DNA of 64,000 nucleotides from Rhodococcus qingshengii JCM 15477 (GTDB lineage Bacteria; Actinomycetota; Actinomycetes; Mycobacteriales; Mycobacteriaceae), in NCBI RefSeq assembly GCF_023221595.1, contig NZ_CP096565.1, forward strand, positions 33,899-97,898, given 5' to 3'. Made by a program: the position numbers and the translations under genes. Shown here in pieces: positions 7,722-15,554 of this stretch. The notes below the pieces were generated by a model that was not told the origin of the DNA, did no database searches, and was given only the letters and a program-made list of their open reading frames with translations. The first letter of the stretch is position 1. Every line of letters begins with the position of its first letter.

Positions 7722-8042
7722 TCAGGGTCGCGGTGAGGTGAGTTGCCGGTGGCTGCGCAGGATCTCGGTGGCCGCGCGGAGGTTGCGGGCAGCCTCGGCG
7801 AGGTGGGTTGCGATGTCCTGGTCATGGGCGGCAACGTCTTCGGCGGTGTCCGTGCCGGGGGCGGTGTAGAGGGTGTGTAGCTCTTCGCGTGCATCACTGA
7901 TTCCGGCGAGGGAGTCGTCGAGGGCGGCGAGCATGGTGCGGAGTTTGCGGTCGACGGATTCGCTGTCGCGGCGGAGCTCGGCGTCGAGTGCGCGGTCGAC
8001 GAAGTCTGCATCGGGAGTGAAGGTGAATGCGGCGGCGGTCAT
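7722..8042 (-). CDS. Hypothetical helical protein, 106 aa
   Basis: ATG at 8042, preceded by GGAGG (cggaggacacc). The product is acidic and heptad-like (RKLRTMLAALDDSLAGISDAR), suggesting a coiled coil. It is first in an operon with the DnaB_N protein, 6 bp apart. The IS110 element inserted just upstream may have separated it from its original promoter. Confidence 0.6.
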   Translation of the reverse strand: MTAAAFTFTPDADFVDRALDAELRRDSESVDRKLRTMLAALDDSLAGISDAREELHTLYTAPGTDTAEDVAAHDQDIATHLAEAARNLRAATEILRSHRQLTSPRP

Positions 8043-8099
8043 GGTGTCCTCCGTAAGTTGTTGGATGGTCCGGAAGTGCTGGGTGTGGCTGATGGTGTC

Positions 8100-9480
8100 C
8101 TGCCTTATGTGGCTCGAAACGAGTGGCCGCCCAGCGCTTCGGGACGCCCTGGCTGCTGATTGAAAAATGTGCTTCGAGTGCTGTTTACGGAGATGACGGT
8201 GGGGTGTTCCTCGGGCCTGATATGAGTAGGCGACATGGAGGAGCGATGAGAGAAACTCACACCCACGCATGGGTTGGAATCGACGCCGGCAAGGGCCATC
8301 ATTGGGCGGCAGTGGTCGACGAAGCAGGGTTGATCGTGTGGTCGCACAAGATCATCAACGACGAGACCGCGATATTGCACGCGCTGAGCGAAATTCTGGC
8401 CTTGGCCGACGAACTCCATTGGGCGGTAGATATTTCCGGTACCTCCTCGACGTTGTTGCTTGCTCTTCTCGCCGCGCACGGACAGAGTGCGGTTTACGTC
8501 CCTGGTCGCACCGTCAACAGGATGTCCGGCGCGTATCGAGGGGAGGCGAAAACCGATGCCCGCGATGCCTATGTGATCGCGGAAACTGCTCGACACCGAC
8601 GCGATCTGTCTGTGTTGATTCCACCGGCCCAGCTGGCCGCGGAACTCGCGCTTTTGACCTCGCATCGGACCGATCTCGTCGCTGACCGAGTCCGGCTGAT
8701 CAACCGTCTGCGTGACACTCTCACCGGTGTCTTTCCTGCGCTCGAGCGGGCTTTCGACTTCGGGCGTCACAAGGGCGCGTTGGTGTTGTTGACCGGTTTC
8801 CAGACGCCGCGCGGCATTCGGCGACGCGGACGCGTTCGTTTGAGCTTGTGGCTCGGTAAACGTGGGGTACGCGGGGCGGACGGTGTCGCCGAGATTGCGT
8901 GGGAAGCGGCGTCCGCGCAGAATGTGGTCCTGCCTGGTGAGGCTGTTGCGGCGCAGTTGGTGGCCGATATCGCCGACAGAGTCCTCGCAGTGGACGTCCA
9001 GCTTGCTCGTCTCGACGCGCAGATCGGTGAGACCTTCCGCCGCCATCCACAGGCTGCGGTCATCGAATCCATGCCCGGTATCGGTCCGATCCTCGGCGCG
9101 GAATTCGTTGTCGCTGCCGGTGATATGTCGGCGTACTCCGATGCCGGTCACCTCGCCTCGGCAGCGGGGTTGGTTCCGGTCCCCCGCGATTCCGGCCGCC
9201 GAACCGGCAACATGCACCGACCCAAACGCTACAGCCGGCGACTGCGGCGCGTCTTCTACCTCTCCGCTCAAACCTCCATCATCAAAGATGGACCGAACCG
9301 CGAGTTCTACCTCAAGAAACGAAGTGAAGGAATGAGACACGTTCAAGCGGTGATCGCCTTGGCCCGTCGACGAGTGAGCGTGATCTGGGCATTGTTGCGC
9401 GACGACCGACTGTTCGTCGTTGATGCACCCGCCGTCCGAACTGCTTGATTTCCTCATTGAAACTCGTTTCGCTGGTGAAA
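8100..9480 (+). mobile_element. IS110-family insertion sequence (ends approximate)
   Basis: One transposase gene with about 140 bp of non-coding DNA at its 5' side and only ~30 bp at its 3' side, as in the IS110 group. These elements lack clear terminal inverted repeats and usually make no target duplication, so the ends cannot be fixed by eye. Short related sequences (GCTCGAAACGAG near 8113, AACTCGTTTCGC near 9463) may mark the ends. The element separates a plasmid operon (7722-8042) from nrdH. Confidence 0.75.
8246..9448 (+). CDS. IS110-family transposase (DEDD RuvC-like N-terminus, transposase_20 C-terminus)
   Basis: 400 aa, ATG at 8246 after GGAG. The N-terminal DEDD domain shows GIDAGKGHHWA with the first catalytic Asp, a DISG segment and TDARDAYVIAE. 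The C-terminal domain has SMPGIGPILGAEFVVAAGD and ASAAGLVPVPRDSGRRTG, typical of transposase_20 with its catalytic serine. It is full length and has no frameshift, so the element may be active. IS110 enzymes recombine target and donor DNA guided by a structured RNA from the element's own end. Confidence 0.93.
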   Translation: MRETHTHAWVGIDAGKGHHWAAVVDEAGLIVWSHKIINDETAILHALSEILALADELHWAVDISGTSSTLLLALLAAHGQSAVYVPGRTVNRMSGAYRGEAKTDARDAYVIAETARHRRDLSVLIPPAQLAAELALLTSHRTDLVADRVRLINRLRDTLTGVFPALERAFDFGRHKGALVLLTGFQTPRGIRRRGRVRLSLWLGKRGVRGADGVAEIAWEAASAQNVVLPGEAVAAQLVADIADRVLAVDVQLARLDAQIGETFRRHPQAAVIESMPGIGPILGAEFVVAAGDMSAYSDAGHLASAAGLVPVPRDSGRRTGNMHRPKRYSRRLRRVFYLSAQTSIIKDGPNREFYLKKRSEGMRHVQAVIALARRRVSVIWALLRDDRLFVVDAPAVRTA

Positions 9481-9488
9481 GTGTGTGA

Positions 9489-9719
9489 TCAGGCGGCCGT
9501 GGTGAGCTTCTTGATTTCGTCTGGGCGGAATCCGCTCCAGTGGTTTTCTCCTGCGACGACGACGGGGGCTTGCAGGTATCCGAGGCTCATGACGTAATCG
9601 CGGGCCTGTGCGTTTTCGGTGATGTCGATGACGTCGTATTCGATTCCCGCTTTGTCGAGTGCGCGGTACGTGGCATTGCATTGCACACATGCGGGCTTGG
9701 TATATACGGTGATCGCCAT
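9489..9719 (-). CDS. nrdH: NrdH-type glutaredoxin-like redoxin
   Basis: 76 aa, ATG at 9719, preceded by GAGGGGGA. The CVQC active site near the N-terminus, the ITVYTKPxCxxC opening and the C-terminal WSGFRPDEIKKL are NrdH signatures. NrdH is reduced by thioredoxin reductase and supplies electrons to class Ib ribonucleotide reductase (NrdEF). No nrdI/E/F genes are nearby, so the plasmid copy would support the host enzyme, as phage and plasmid nrdH genes often do. Confidence 0.9.
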   Translation of the reverse strand: MAITVYTKPACVQCNATYRALDKAGIEYDVIDITENAQARDYVMSLGYLQAPVVVAGENHWSGFRPDEIKKLTTAA

Positions 9720-10243
9720 TGTCATTCCCCCTCGTCGGTGATTCTTTATTGATTTCATTCTATCGAACATTGCAATATAAACCAATACTTTCGTGGATAT
9801 TTCTTCGATTAGTTTCCGCTTTAGTTAATGGCATCTTCAATCATTTCCACATTCTTTCTCTAATGCCGAACCGTGACATACGCAGCTACCTGCATGCGTT
9901 CTACCTGAATTTTCTCCCCCTCCCCCGGTATGTGCCGATATTCTGGTCTCGGCGGGAGTGGGTCAAGGTGAGTGTAGGAAAAAATATCGTAGCGCCTTTG
10001 TTCGAGCGTGCGAGTGGCGCGTGTGGATATTATTTCTGGAGCGGCCTTGATGCGCGAGTGTCGGGATAGAAGAATGTTCACACCGGGGCGGGTCGATTTC
10101 TTTTCCTTGCGCTTTTATCGCGGTTCGTGGCCGGCGGCCGGGTGCTTTCTCGAGTGTCTGTGGTGGTGTCCGTATTCCGCCCTTCCGGTCCGCCGGTGGC
10201 TCTGACCGCCGGCCGGAGGCGGAAGGTGCGGGGCGGAAGGGCG
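9720..10243. other. Non-coding interval, AT-rich on the nrdH side
   Basis: About 520 bp without a convincing gene. The part up to ~10080 is clearly AT-richer than its surroundings (TTTATTGATTTCATTC, ATTCTTTCTCTAATG). The part after ~10110 is GC-rich with short inverted repeats (CCGCCGG...CCGGCCGG). It holds the promoter of nrdH and the 3' region of the ParB-like gene. A change of base composition like this is common at insertion boundaries and at origins; I see no iterons. Confidence 0.5.
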
Positions 10244-10277
10244 GGCGATCCCCAACCCTTTCGGGCCGGGGATCGCC
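10244..10277. terminator. Hairpin terminator of the ParB-like gene
   Basis: The 10-bp stem GGCGATCCCC / GGGGATCGCC lies 12 bp beyond the stop codon of the ParB-like gene. There is no strong U-run. Confidence 0.65.
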
Positions 10278-10288
10278 GCTTCATCGGG

Positions 10289-11851
10289 TCAGTCGATCGC
10301 GACCTCGTCGAATGTGAGCTGTCCGGTGATGATTTCCTCGACGGCGGCGAGGGTGTAGCCCTGTTCCATCAGGAAACTGAGGTACTGGTCGGCATTCTTG
10401 GGCTTGGATCGCCATGCGTCTTTGACCATGCGGGACTCTTGCGCGGCGATCACCAACGCGAGAAGCAGCACCTGAGCGCGAGCCTCGGACACCTTCGCCA
10501 CTTGCTCGGCCAACTCTCGGCCGGGGTAGTAGCCCTTGAATCCGAGCAGCTCACCGAGTGATTCCGCTGCCTTGTATTCCGAGATCAGTCCGGGATCGCG
10601 GGCGAGGGTGGCCGCGACGTAGGCCGCTGCCGTTTTCGGCGGGGTCTTGCGGGCGAGCAAGGTCGTGCGCAGAAACTCGCGGCGGACGGTGGTCGCGGCC
10701 TCGGCCTGCTTGTTCAACTCGCGGACTCGTCGCCGTTCCTGCTTGTCCTTCGCTTCCTGCTCGCGCACTGCCCGAGCTGCCTCGGCGGGGTCGTTTCCGC
10801 TGCCACCTGCGGCGGCGGGAACGGCGTCGATGATCGGTCGCGGCTCGAGTCCAGCGCCGTCCTGGTCGATGCACCAGTAGTCCGGTAGGTACTCGGGCCG
10901 GTAGTCGACGGTGTTGGCGTGCCGTAGCCCTTCCTCTGGTACGGCGGAATCGTCGTCCTCGGTGTCCCAATCGACATCGTCGTAATCGACGCGCTCGCCG
11001 GTGGCTTTGTCGAAAAACGCATCGTTCAATCCCAGAAACACTGCCCAGAACTGCGGGGCTGCGTCGACCAGCTCTTGGGTGACCTCGTCGCCGTCTGTGG
11101 TGACCAGCTCGGCCGGGGACACCTCGTCACGGAAACTGCGCCGATCGAAGGGAAAGATCGTAAATCCCTTCTCCGCGAACGGAGCTGCGGCGAGGGCATA
11201 TGCCTCCCGTTCTTCACGCAACCCGCGTAGTCGCTCCGCTACGTGGTCGAAGTCGTACGACCTGGTGGCCAGAAGCTTTTCGACGGCTTCGGCGTCTCCG
11301 GCTTCCTCGAACTCGGCCACTACTGCCGCATGTGCGAGGTCGAGCTGTCCGGCGTCGAGGGCGGCGCGGGCTGCCTCGGCTTTCCCTACCGCTGCCTGGG
11401 CTTTGACATCCTTTTTGTCCATCGCGAGGGTCTTGGACACCTTCGTGATGGATGCGCCGAATTCGAGCATCTGCGCAACCCCTCGGGTGTGCTGCGCTGC
11501 GGTCAGCCCTTCGCGGTGCCGGTTGGCGGTGATCTGCTTGCCGATCCGGTCGACGGCGCGGGCCTTGTCGCTTCCTTCGGTGTCGGGGTAGATCACGACG
11601 GGGATTGTGGTCAGGCCGGTTTCGCGGGCGGCGAGGGTGCGGCGCTGGCCGTCGCGGACGACGATCGTTCCGTCTGCGGTTCGGACGGCGCTGATCGCTT
11701 CGAGTACTCCGTTTTCGCGGATGGATTCGACGAAGTCGGGGGTCTGCGCCAGATCGACGCTGTCGCGGACGTTCTCGCCGATGTCGAGGGTGTCCGGGTG
11801 CAGCTGCGCCACCTCGAGTGCTGCGTCGGGGGCGGTGTGTGTTGCGGTCAC
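10289..11851 (-). CDS. ParB/RepB N-terminal domain protein, plasmid type
   Basis: 520 aa from a GTG at 11851 preceded by GAGAGGCAAC. Residues ~15-110 form a ParB/Srx-fold domain (PDTLDIGENVRDSVDL, SIRENGVLEAISAVR, VRDGQRRTLAARE), followed by a KorB-like HTH region (GLTAAQHTRGVAQMLEFGAS, KTLAMDKKDVK). The C-terminal half is long and acidic in part (DYDDVDWDTEDDDS), then highly helical. It has no ParA partner beside it; the real partition operon is at 61-62 kb, so it more likely acts as an accessory nucleoid- or DNA-binding protein or an anti-defence factor. Its leader carries stem-loop module copy 2. Confidence 0.8.
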   Translation of the reverse strand: MTATHTAPDAALEVAQLHPDTLDIGENVRDSVDLAQTPDFVESIRENGVLEAISAVRTADGTIVVRDGQRRTLAARETGLTTIPVVIYPDTEGSDKARAVDRIGKQITANRHREGLTAAQHTRGVAQMLEFGASITKVSKTLAMDKKDVKAQAAVGKAEAARAALDAGQLDLAHAAVVAEFEEAGDAEAVEKLLATRSYDFDHVAERLRGLREEREAYALAAAPFAEKGFTIFPFDRRSFRDEVSPAELVTTDGDEVTQELVDAAPQFWAVFLGLNDAFFDKATGERVDYDDVDWDTEDDDSAVPEEGLRHANTVDYRPEYLPDYWCIDQDGAGLEPRPIIDAVPAAAGGSGNDPAEAARAVREQEAKDKQERRRVRELNKQAEAATTVRREFLRTTLLARKTPPKTAAAYVAATLARDPGLISEYKAAESLGELLGFKGYYPGRELAEQVAKVSEARAQVLLLALVIAAQESRMVKDAWRSKPKNADQYLSFLMEQGYTLAAVEEIITGQLTFDEVAID

Positions 11852-11862
11852 GGTGTTGCCTC

Positions 11863-11915
11863 TCGTAGACTTTCGGACACAACACCGGGCAGGTAACAGC
11901 TGCCCGGTGTTGTGT
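11863..11915 (-). promoter_or_regulatory. Stem-loop leader module, copy 2, upstream of the ParB-like gene
   Basis: TCGTAGACTTTCGG (11863-11876) is followed directly by a perfect 16-bp stem (ACACAACACCGGGCAG and its complement) with a 7-base loop (11877-11915). The geometry is identical to 2805-2857 while the stem bases differ. It sits 12 bp upstream of the GTG start of the ParB-like gene on the minus strand. Confidence 0.7.
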
Positions 11916-11937
11916 TGTTTCCGTAGGGTTTTCGATC

Positions 11938-12192
11938 TCAAGCGGTGGCCGGTTCCAAGATCACTTGATCGGCCGTGGGGTGACGGTCTCGGCAGCTATC
12001 GGCCTCGATGTGTGCGTCCATCAGGGCGGAGGCGTGGCCGTGGTAGTCGAGCGCGATGAGCAGCTCCACGAACACGTCGATTTCCGAACAGCAGTTGTGC
12101 TCGACGACGCTGTCGAGATACTCGGCTGTCTCGAACAACTTCGCCCAGGCATCTGCTTTCTCGCAGATGTTGTGCAGGTCGTAGCCGTACAT
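11938..12192 (-). CDS. Hypothetical acidic protein, 84 aa
   Basis: ATG at 12192 after AGGAGAAAACG, a strong ribosome-binding site. Contains two adjacent cysteines (HNCCSE) and a mostly helical acidic body (CEKADAWAKLFETAEYLDSV). Not recognised. It lies in the minus-strand run of small genes headed by leader cassette C. Confidence 0.6.
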   Translation of the reverse strand: MYGYDLHNICEKADAWAKLFETAEYLDSVVEHNCCSEIDVFVELLIALDYHGHASALMDAHIEADSCRDRHPTADQVILEPATA

Positions 12193-12265
12193 CGTTTTCT
12201 CCTTCGGTCGGGCGGTTGTGGTCGGTCATGCTGCGCGTCCTTGCAGGTGACGGATGGGTGGGTGG

Positions 12266-12475
12266 TTAGTTGGTGGGGGCGGCGGCGGCGTCGATGTCCT
12301 CCTCGGGGTGTCCGGCGTCGCGGGCTGCGGCGCGGGAGGCTGCGAAGGCGTCGACCAGGGCGGTGACGTCGATGAACCCTTCGCGGCTGCGGTCGAACAT
12401 CGCTGCATCAAGGGCTGCGGTCGCCTCGACAACGGCGACTAGCGCGGGTGCGAGGGTGCCGGTTTCGGTGCTCAC
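12266..12475 (-). CDS. Hypothetical alanine-rich protein, 69 aa
   Basis: GTG at 12475 after AGGAAAACC. Predicted all-helical and acidic, with no membrane segment or cysteine. It is followed after 73 bp by the 84-aa gene and preceded after 39 bp by the cysteine-rich 38-aa gene; the three probably form one transcript from leader cassette C. Confidence 0.5.
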   Translation of the reverse strand: MSTETGTLAPALVAVVEATAALDAAMFDRSREGFIDVTALVDAFAASRAAARDAGHPEEDIDAAAAPTN

Positions 12476-12514
12476 GTGGTTTTCCTTTGTTTCGGGGGGC
12501 GGGTTGGCTGTCGT

Positions 12515-12631
12515 CTACTCGGCATTGACGCACTGTGCGGCGTCGTTGTGCATGCGAGGGCAGGAGTAGTCACCGCACCCGCACGTCAGTCCGGCGTAGT
12601 GGTTGGTTGCTGCGTTGTAGTCGCCGCTCAT
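12515..12631 (-). CDS. Small cysteine-rich, probably zinc-binding protein, 38 aa
   Basis: ATG at 12631 preceded by GAAAGGTCACC. The centre reads TCGCGDYSCPRMHNDAAQC with four cysteines and a histidine, a likely single metal site. It is the first gene after leader cassette C (41 bp away), the same position as ardC after copy B and DUF4192 after copy A. Early-expressed small zinc proteins of this type may modify host regulation on plasmid entry; that is inference. Confidence 0.55.
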   Translation of the reverse strand: MSGDYNAATNHYAGLTCGCGDYSCPRMHNDAAQCVNAE

Positions 12632-12671
12632 CGGTGACCTTTCGTTCGTGGCTGGGGACGAATCCCGTTCC

Positions 12672-12954
12672 CCGCCGATTTTTTTCGCCTTCTGGCATAG
12701 GAGAGTTGGACCGGCATTAGGGGGCCGGAGTGCAACTGGTGAGCGGAAGAGTTTTTCTGCGAGCCTGCGAGTGCGGGTTGAAAAAGTCTTTCGAGCCGAA
12801 GGCCGAAGCGAAGCGGAGTCAGCGGTTGCGCGCAGGTCACCGCCGGTCAAAATCGGAAGGCCAGAAGGAGAAACAAATAAAACGCTTTTCCAGACGGAGC
12901 GAAGCGGAGTTCTCTTCGGGGGACACCGCAGGTGGCCGGGCCGCCGGGCAGGCG
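12672..12954 (-). promoter_or_regulatory. Leader/promoter cassette, copy C
   Basis: About 283 bp, more diverged than A and B but with the same ordered blocks (CCGCCGATTTTTTTCGCC, GTTGCGCGCAGGTCACCGCC, AATCGGAAGGCCAGAAGGAG, GCCGCCGGGCAGGCG). The internal inverted repeat at 12748-12791 has changed bases on both arms (AGAGTTTTTC / GAAAAAGTCT), so pairing is mostly kept while sequence is not. It ends 41 bp before the 38-aa gene. Confidence 0.7.
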
Positions 12955-13020
12955 GATGCAATTGGTGATCCGACCGACCGGGGTGCCCTAGTGTCCTGCG
13001 CCGGTAAGTAACCTTCCGAT

Positions 13021-13440
13021 ATGGCTCTCGGAAACGGGTTGGTCGCTCGCATCGAGCGCACCGTGGACTTCTACGGTCCCGGCCGTCCGATTCCGGCAGA
13101 CGAGCTTCACGCGCGATTGCATGCGCTCGACATCGTCCCGGACAAGGATTTCTCCGAGTTCGTGGGACGTTGGGGTGGATGCTTCGTGGGCGTGTCAGTG
13201 CACGCATGGGACAACGCCGAACTTATCGGTCGTGAGACATGCATCGAGCTGACCATTGGGGCGCGTGACGCATACGGTGCCCTCATCGACGGGGTGGTGT
13301 TCGCTGACGACGGGTCGGGGAATCCGATCTGGATCGCTGCGGACGGAAGTGTGTGCTTGGTCGACCATGACAACGCGAACACAGTTGTTCGACTGGCTGC
13401 CAGTTTCCGCACGCTGTTGGAGGAGAACGTCGACGACTGA
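13021..13440 (+). CDS. SUKH (SMI1/KNR4)-like protein
   Basis: 139 aa, ATG at 13021. The pattern (EFVGRWGGCFVGVSVHAWD..., then VVFADDGSGNPIWIAADGSV, VDHDNANTVVRLAASFRTLL) matches the SUKH superfamily, whose members often act as immunity proteins against polymorphic toxins or restriction-type nucleases. No toxin gene is adjacent here, so it may be an orphan immunity gene. Transcription ends at the bidirectional terminator at 13555-13589. Confidence 0.65.
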   Translation: MALGNGLVARIERTVDFYGPGRPIPADELHARLHALDIVPDKDFSEFVGRWGGCFVGVSVHAWDNAELIGRETCIELTIGARDAYGALIDGVVFADDGSGNPIWIAADGSVCLVDHDNANTVVRLAASFRTLLEENVDD

Positions 13441-13554
13441 CCCACGAAGGCATCCGCGCGATATCGACTGCCCCTCGTCGCCCTCGCGGGCCGCATGTCC
13501 GCGGTGGTCGTCCCAAACGACCGTACCGGTCGCCGAGATGGTGTTTGTACATGC

Positions 13555-13589
13555 AGGGCCGGTGAGCCGTACTACTCACCGGCCCTTTT
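13555..13589. terminator. Strong bidirectional terminator
   Basis: The perfect 12-bp stem AGGGCCGGTGAG / CTCACCGGCCCT with an 8-base loop is followed by TTTT. It separates the rightward SUKH gene from the leftward gene ending at 13597. Confidence 0.85.
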
Positions 13590-13596
13590 GGTGCGT

Positions 13597-13935
13597 TCAG
13601 GAGGTAGCAGGCACTTCGGTGACGGCGTCGGCAGTCACGAGCAGGTCGATCTCGACGAGATTGGTTCCGCCGGCATCGGTGACACGCACGGTTACTCCGG
13701 CCAGCCATTGGCCGTCGTGCATTTTCGCCCAGAATTTCAAGGCTCCGTCCAGGTATCCGGACATGTAGAGCGCGGAGGTTTTCACGCGCATGCTCACGTG
13801 ATCGGCGCGTGATGCTCCTCCGCGTCCGAGTGGAAGTGCCCGGCCGATGTCGACTTTCACTGCTCTCGGCTCGTCGAATGTCCTGATCACGGGGTGATCG
13901 GGCCAGCGTTCGGTCCAGTGGTCGGTGTTGATCAC
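13597..13935 (-). CDS. Hypothetical protein coupled to the ImuA'-like gene, 112 aa
   Basis: GTG start at 13935 overlaps the stop of the RecA-fold gene (GTGA), so the two are translationally coupled. The sequence is beta-rich in its second half (WLAGVTVRVTDAGGTNLVEIDLLV). I do not recognise a family. It does not resemble the start of an ImuB polymerase, which is the usual neighbour of ImuA', so it is a different partner. Confidence 0.65.
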   Translation of the reverse strand: MINTDHWTERWPDHPVIRTFDEPRAVKVDIGRALPLGRGGASRADHVSMRVKTSALYMSGYLDGALKFWAKMHDGQWLAGVTVRVTDAGGTNLVEIDLLVTADAVTEVPATS

Positions 13936-14735
13936 TGTGCTGCCCGGAGCGGCGGTGTCGCGGCGAGGGCAGTGTCGTCGACGGTTGCCCAGCGGAGCTG
14001 TCCGCTCTCGTCGCGGATCTCCAGGCTTCCGGTGCGTTTTTGGAATCCTTTGCCGGCGGCCGCGACGTCGAGCTGGACTCCGGTCACACGCCCTCTCCCC
14101 GCTGATAGACCCGTATATCCGGACACCCGCGACGAGATCCGCAGATCCGGACCGTCCCATTGCCCTTCTGTGACAATCAACAGCGATCCCTTACTCCTCG
14201 CGCGCGCGGCCACAGCCCGTCCGCGAGAGGGCGTTACAGCGCTGCCACAGAGCCCCAGAACAACCACGTCGAAACCCTCCAGCAAAATTGCGGCGCAGTC
14301 GATTGCAGCGTCCTTCGGCTGGGGCACCAGCGCGACCTTTGCTAAATCTCCGCCTTGCTCGTGGAAGGCGAGGAGTCCGAGTCCGGGCATTCCGATCACC
14401 GCCACGTGCCCACCGGCAGCGGTGACGGTGGCGAGTAGTCCGATCAGGACTGAAGCTGCGCCGTCGACACTGACGACGGTTCCTCGGGCCAGCCCGCCGC
14501 GTGGGAGCAGATCACCGATCGGCTCCGGAACGGGAAGCATCCGGAGGGTTGATTGCGCGGTGGCCACGATCGGAGTCGGCTCGCGCTCGCCGACGGGTTT
14601 GAGCATCACCGACGGCGTAGCGGGTTCGGTGCCGTCGGAGCGGGCAGGGATCGAGGCCATCTTGCGGCGTAGCTGTTCGAGCTTTTCCGCCTTGGTCAGC
14701 ACTGTTGTTGCTGATGAGTGGGGCTGTTGATTCAT
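13932..14735 (-). CDS. ImuA'-like / RecA-fold DNA damage response protein
   Basis: 267 aa, ATG at 14735, preceded by GGGGGCGAGG. The core (PIGDLLPRGGLARGTVVSVDG, GGHVAVIGMPGLGLLAFHEQGGDL, FDVVVLGL) follows the actinobacterial ImuA'/SulA-like branch of the RecA fold, which lacks a normal Walker A lysine. In mycobacteria ImuA' supports DnaE2/ImuB translesion synthesis. A perfect SOS box lies 53 bp upstream of the start, so LexA control is expected. ImuB is not encoded in the window. Confidence 0.7.
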   Translation of the reverse strand: MNQQPHSSATTVLTKAEKLEQLRRKMASIPARSDGTEPATPSVMLKPVGEREPTPIVATAQSTLRMLPVPEPIGDLLPRGGLARGTVVSVDGAASVLIGLLATVTAAGGHVAVIGMPGLGLLAFHEQGGDLAKVALVPQPKDAAIDCAAILLEGFDVVVLGLCGSAVTPSRGRAVAARARSKGSLLIVTEGQWDGPDLRISSRVSGYTGLSAGRGRVTGVQLDVAAAGKGFQKRTGSLEIRDESGQLRWATVDDTALAATPPLRAAQ

Positions 14736-14787
14736 CCTCGCCCCCGCTTTCCTGGATCCGCGCGTACGTCCCGCACACCCAGGGTAC

Positions 14788-14803
14788 TCGAACACAGGTT
14801 CGA
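14788..14803. promoter_or_regulatory. LexA-binding SOS box
   Basis: TCGAACACAGGTTCGA is a perfect match to the actinobacterial/Gram-positive LexA palindrome TCGAAC-N4-GTTCGA. It is placed upstream of the ImuA'-like gene and downstream of the SRAP gene, both read leftward, so it should control the ImuA' operon. Confidence 0.85.
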
Positions 14804-14831
14804 TAAAAACAGGTTCGGGAGCGGCTGAGCT

Positions 14832-15554
14832 TTACGCCGGTCCGGCGATCGGCTCGAGCAAACTCGGACCGTTGTTCCTCGGAGAGTTCACAGCGGTCGA
14901 GACTTCATAGGGTTCGAGGTGCGGCTCCGGAACGGAGTTGATCATGGCCTGGACTTCACCTTTATCAGTGAGTGTCGGGTCGAGCCAGTGCTCCCAGAAT
15001 GATTCGGGCAGAATCAGCGGGGATCTGTCGTGTATGTGCCCCAAGGAATCTGAGGCTGGCCGGGTCAAGACTGTGCAAGTCCATACCCATTTGTTCGGAT
15101 CATCTTCGGGCAGTTCGGGATCGGGCCACAACTCGTAGAGTCCGGCCATTGCAAGGATGTCGTCCTCGCCGTGAAGGAAGTACGGAATCTTCGACCCTGC
15201 TTCGCTTTTCATCCATTCGTAGTATCCCGTGGCCGGGATGATGGCGCGCCGTTTGGATGCACTATTTCTGAATGAGGGCTTCTCCGTGACGGTTTCGCTG
15301 CGGGCGTTGATGAGTTTGGACGCCATCTTCCGATCTTTTGCCCAGGCAGGGAGCAGGCCCCATTTGGCAGTTCTGAGCTGGCGCTGGGGCTCGGCGTCGG
15401 GTTCCTCGTGTGGGGTTCGTTCGAGGATCACCCGGACAGGTTGGGTGGGGGCGACGTTGTAGGACGGGGGCAGTTCGTCGCCGACGGTTTGCATGGTGTC
15501 GAAAAACGACTGCAATTCCTTGCTTGAGCTTGTGCTTGCATAGCGCCCGCACAT
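14832..15554 (-). CDS. SOS response-associated peptidase (SRAP, YedK/HMCES family)
   Basis: 240 aa beginning MCGRYA, where Cys2 is the residue that forms a thiazolidine crosslink with abasic sites in single-stranded DNA. Other SRAP motifs are visible: NVAPTQ, WGLLPAWAKD, NARSETVTEKPSFR, and TGYYEW with the catalytic Glu, plus HDRSPLIL with the conserved His. It protects abasic sites in ssDNA, which is relevant to a plasmid that transfers as ssDNA. It is full length and next to the SOS-controlled operon. Confidence 0.93.
   Translation of the reverse strand: MCGRYASTSSSKELQSFFDTMQTVGDELPPSYNVAPTQPVRVILERTPHEEPDAEPQRQLRTAKWGLLPAWAKDRKMASKLINARSETVTEKPSFRNSASKRRAIIPATGYYEWMKSEAGSKIPYFLHGEDDILAMAGLYELWPDPELPEDDPNKWVWTCTVLTRPASDSLGHIHDRSPLILPESFWEHWLDPTLTDKGEVQAMINSVPEPHLEPYEVSTAVNSPRNNGPSLLEPIAGPA

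Noticed and set aside
8105..9457. 450-aa open frame antisense to the IS110 transposase
   Set aside because: No family match or ribosome-binding site; the plus-strand transposase has clear catalytic motifs.
10289..11851. A second partition locus
   Set aside because: The ParB-like protein has no adjacent ParA and no repeat array, so it is not called as a segregation system.
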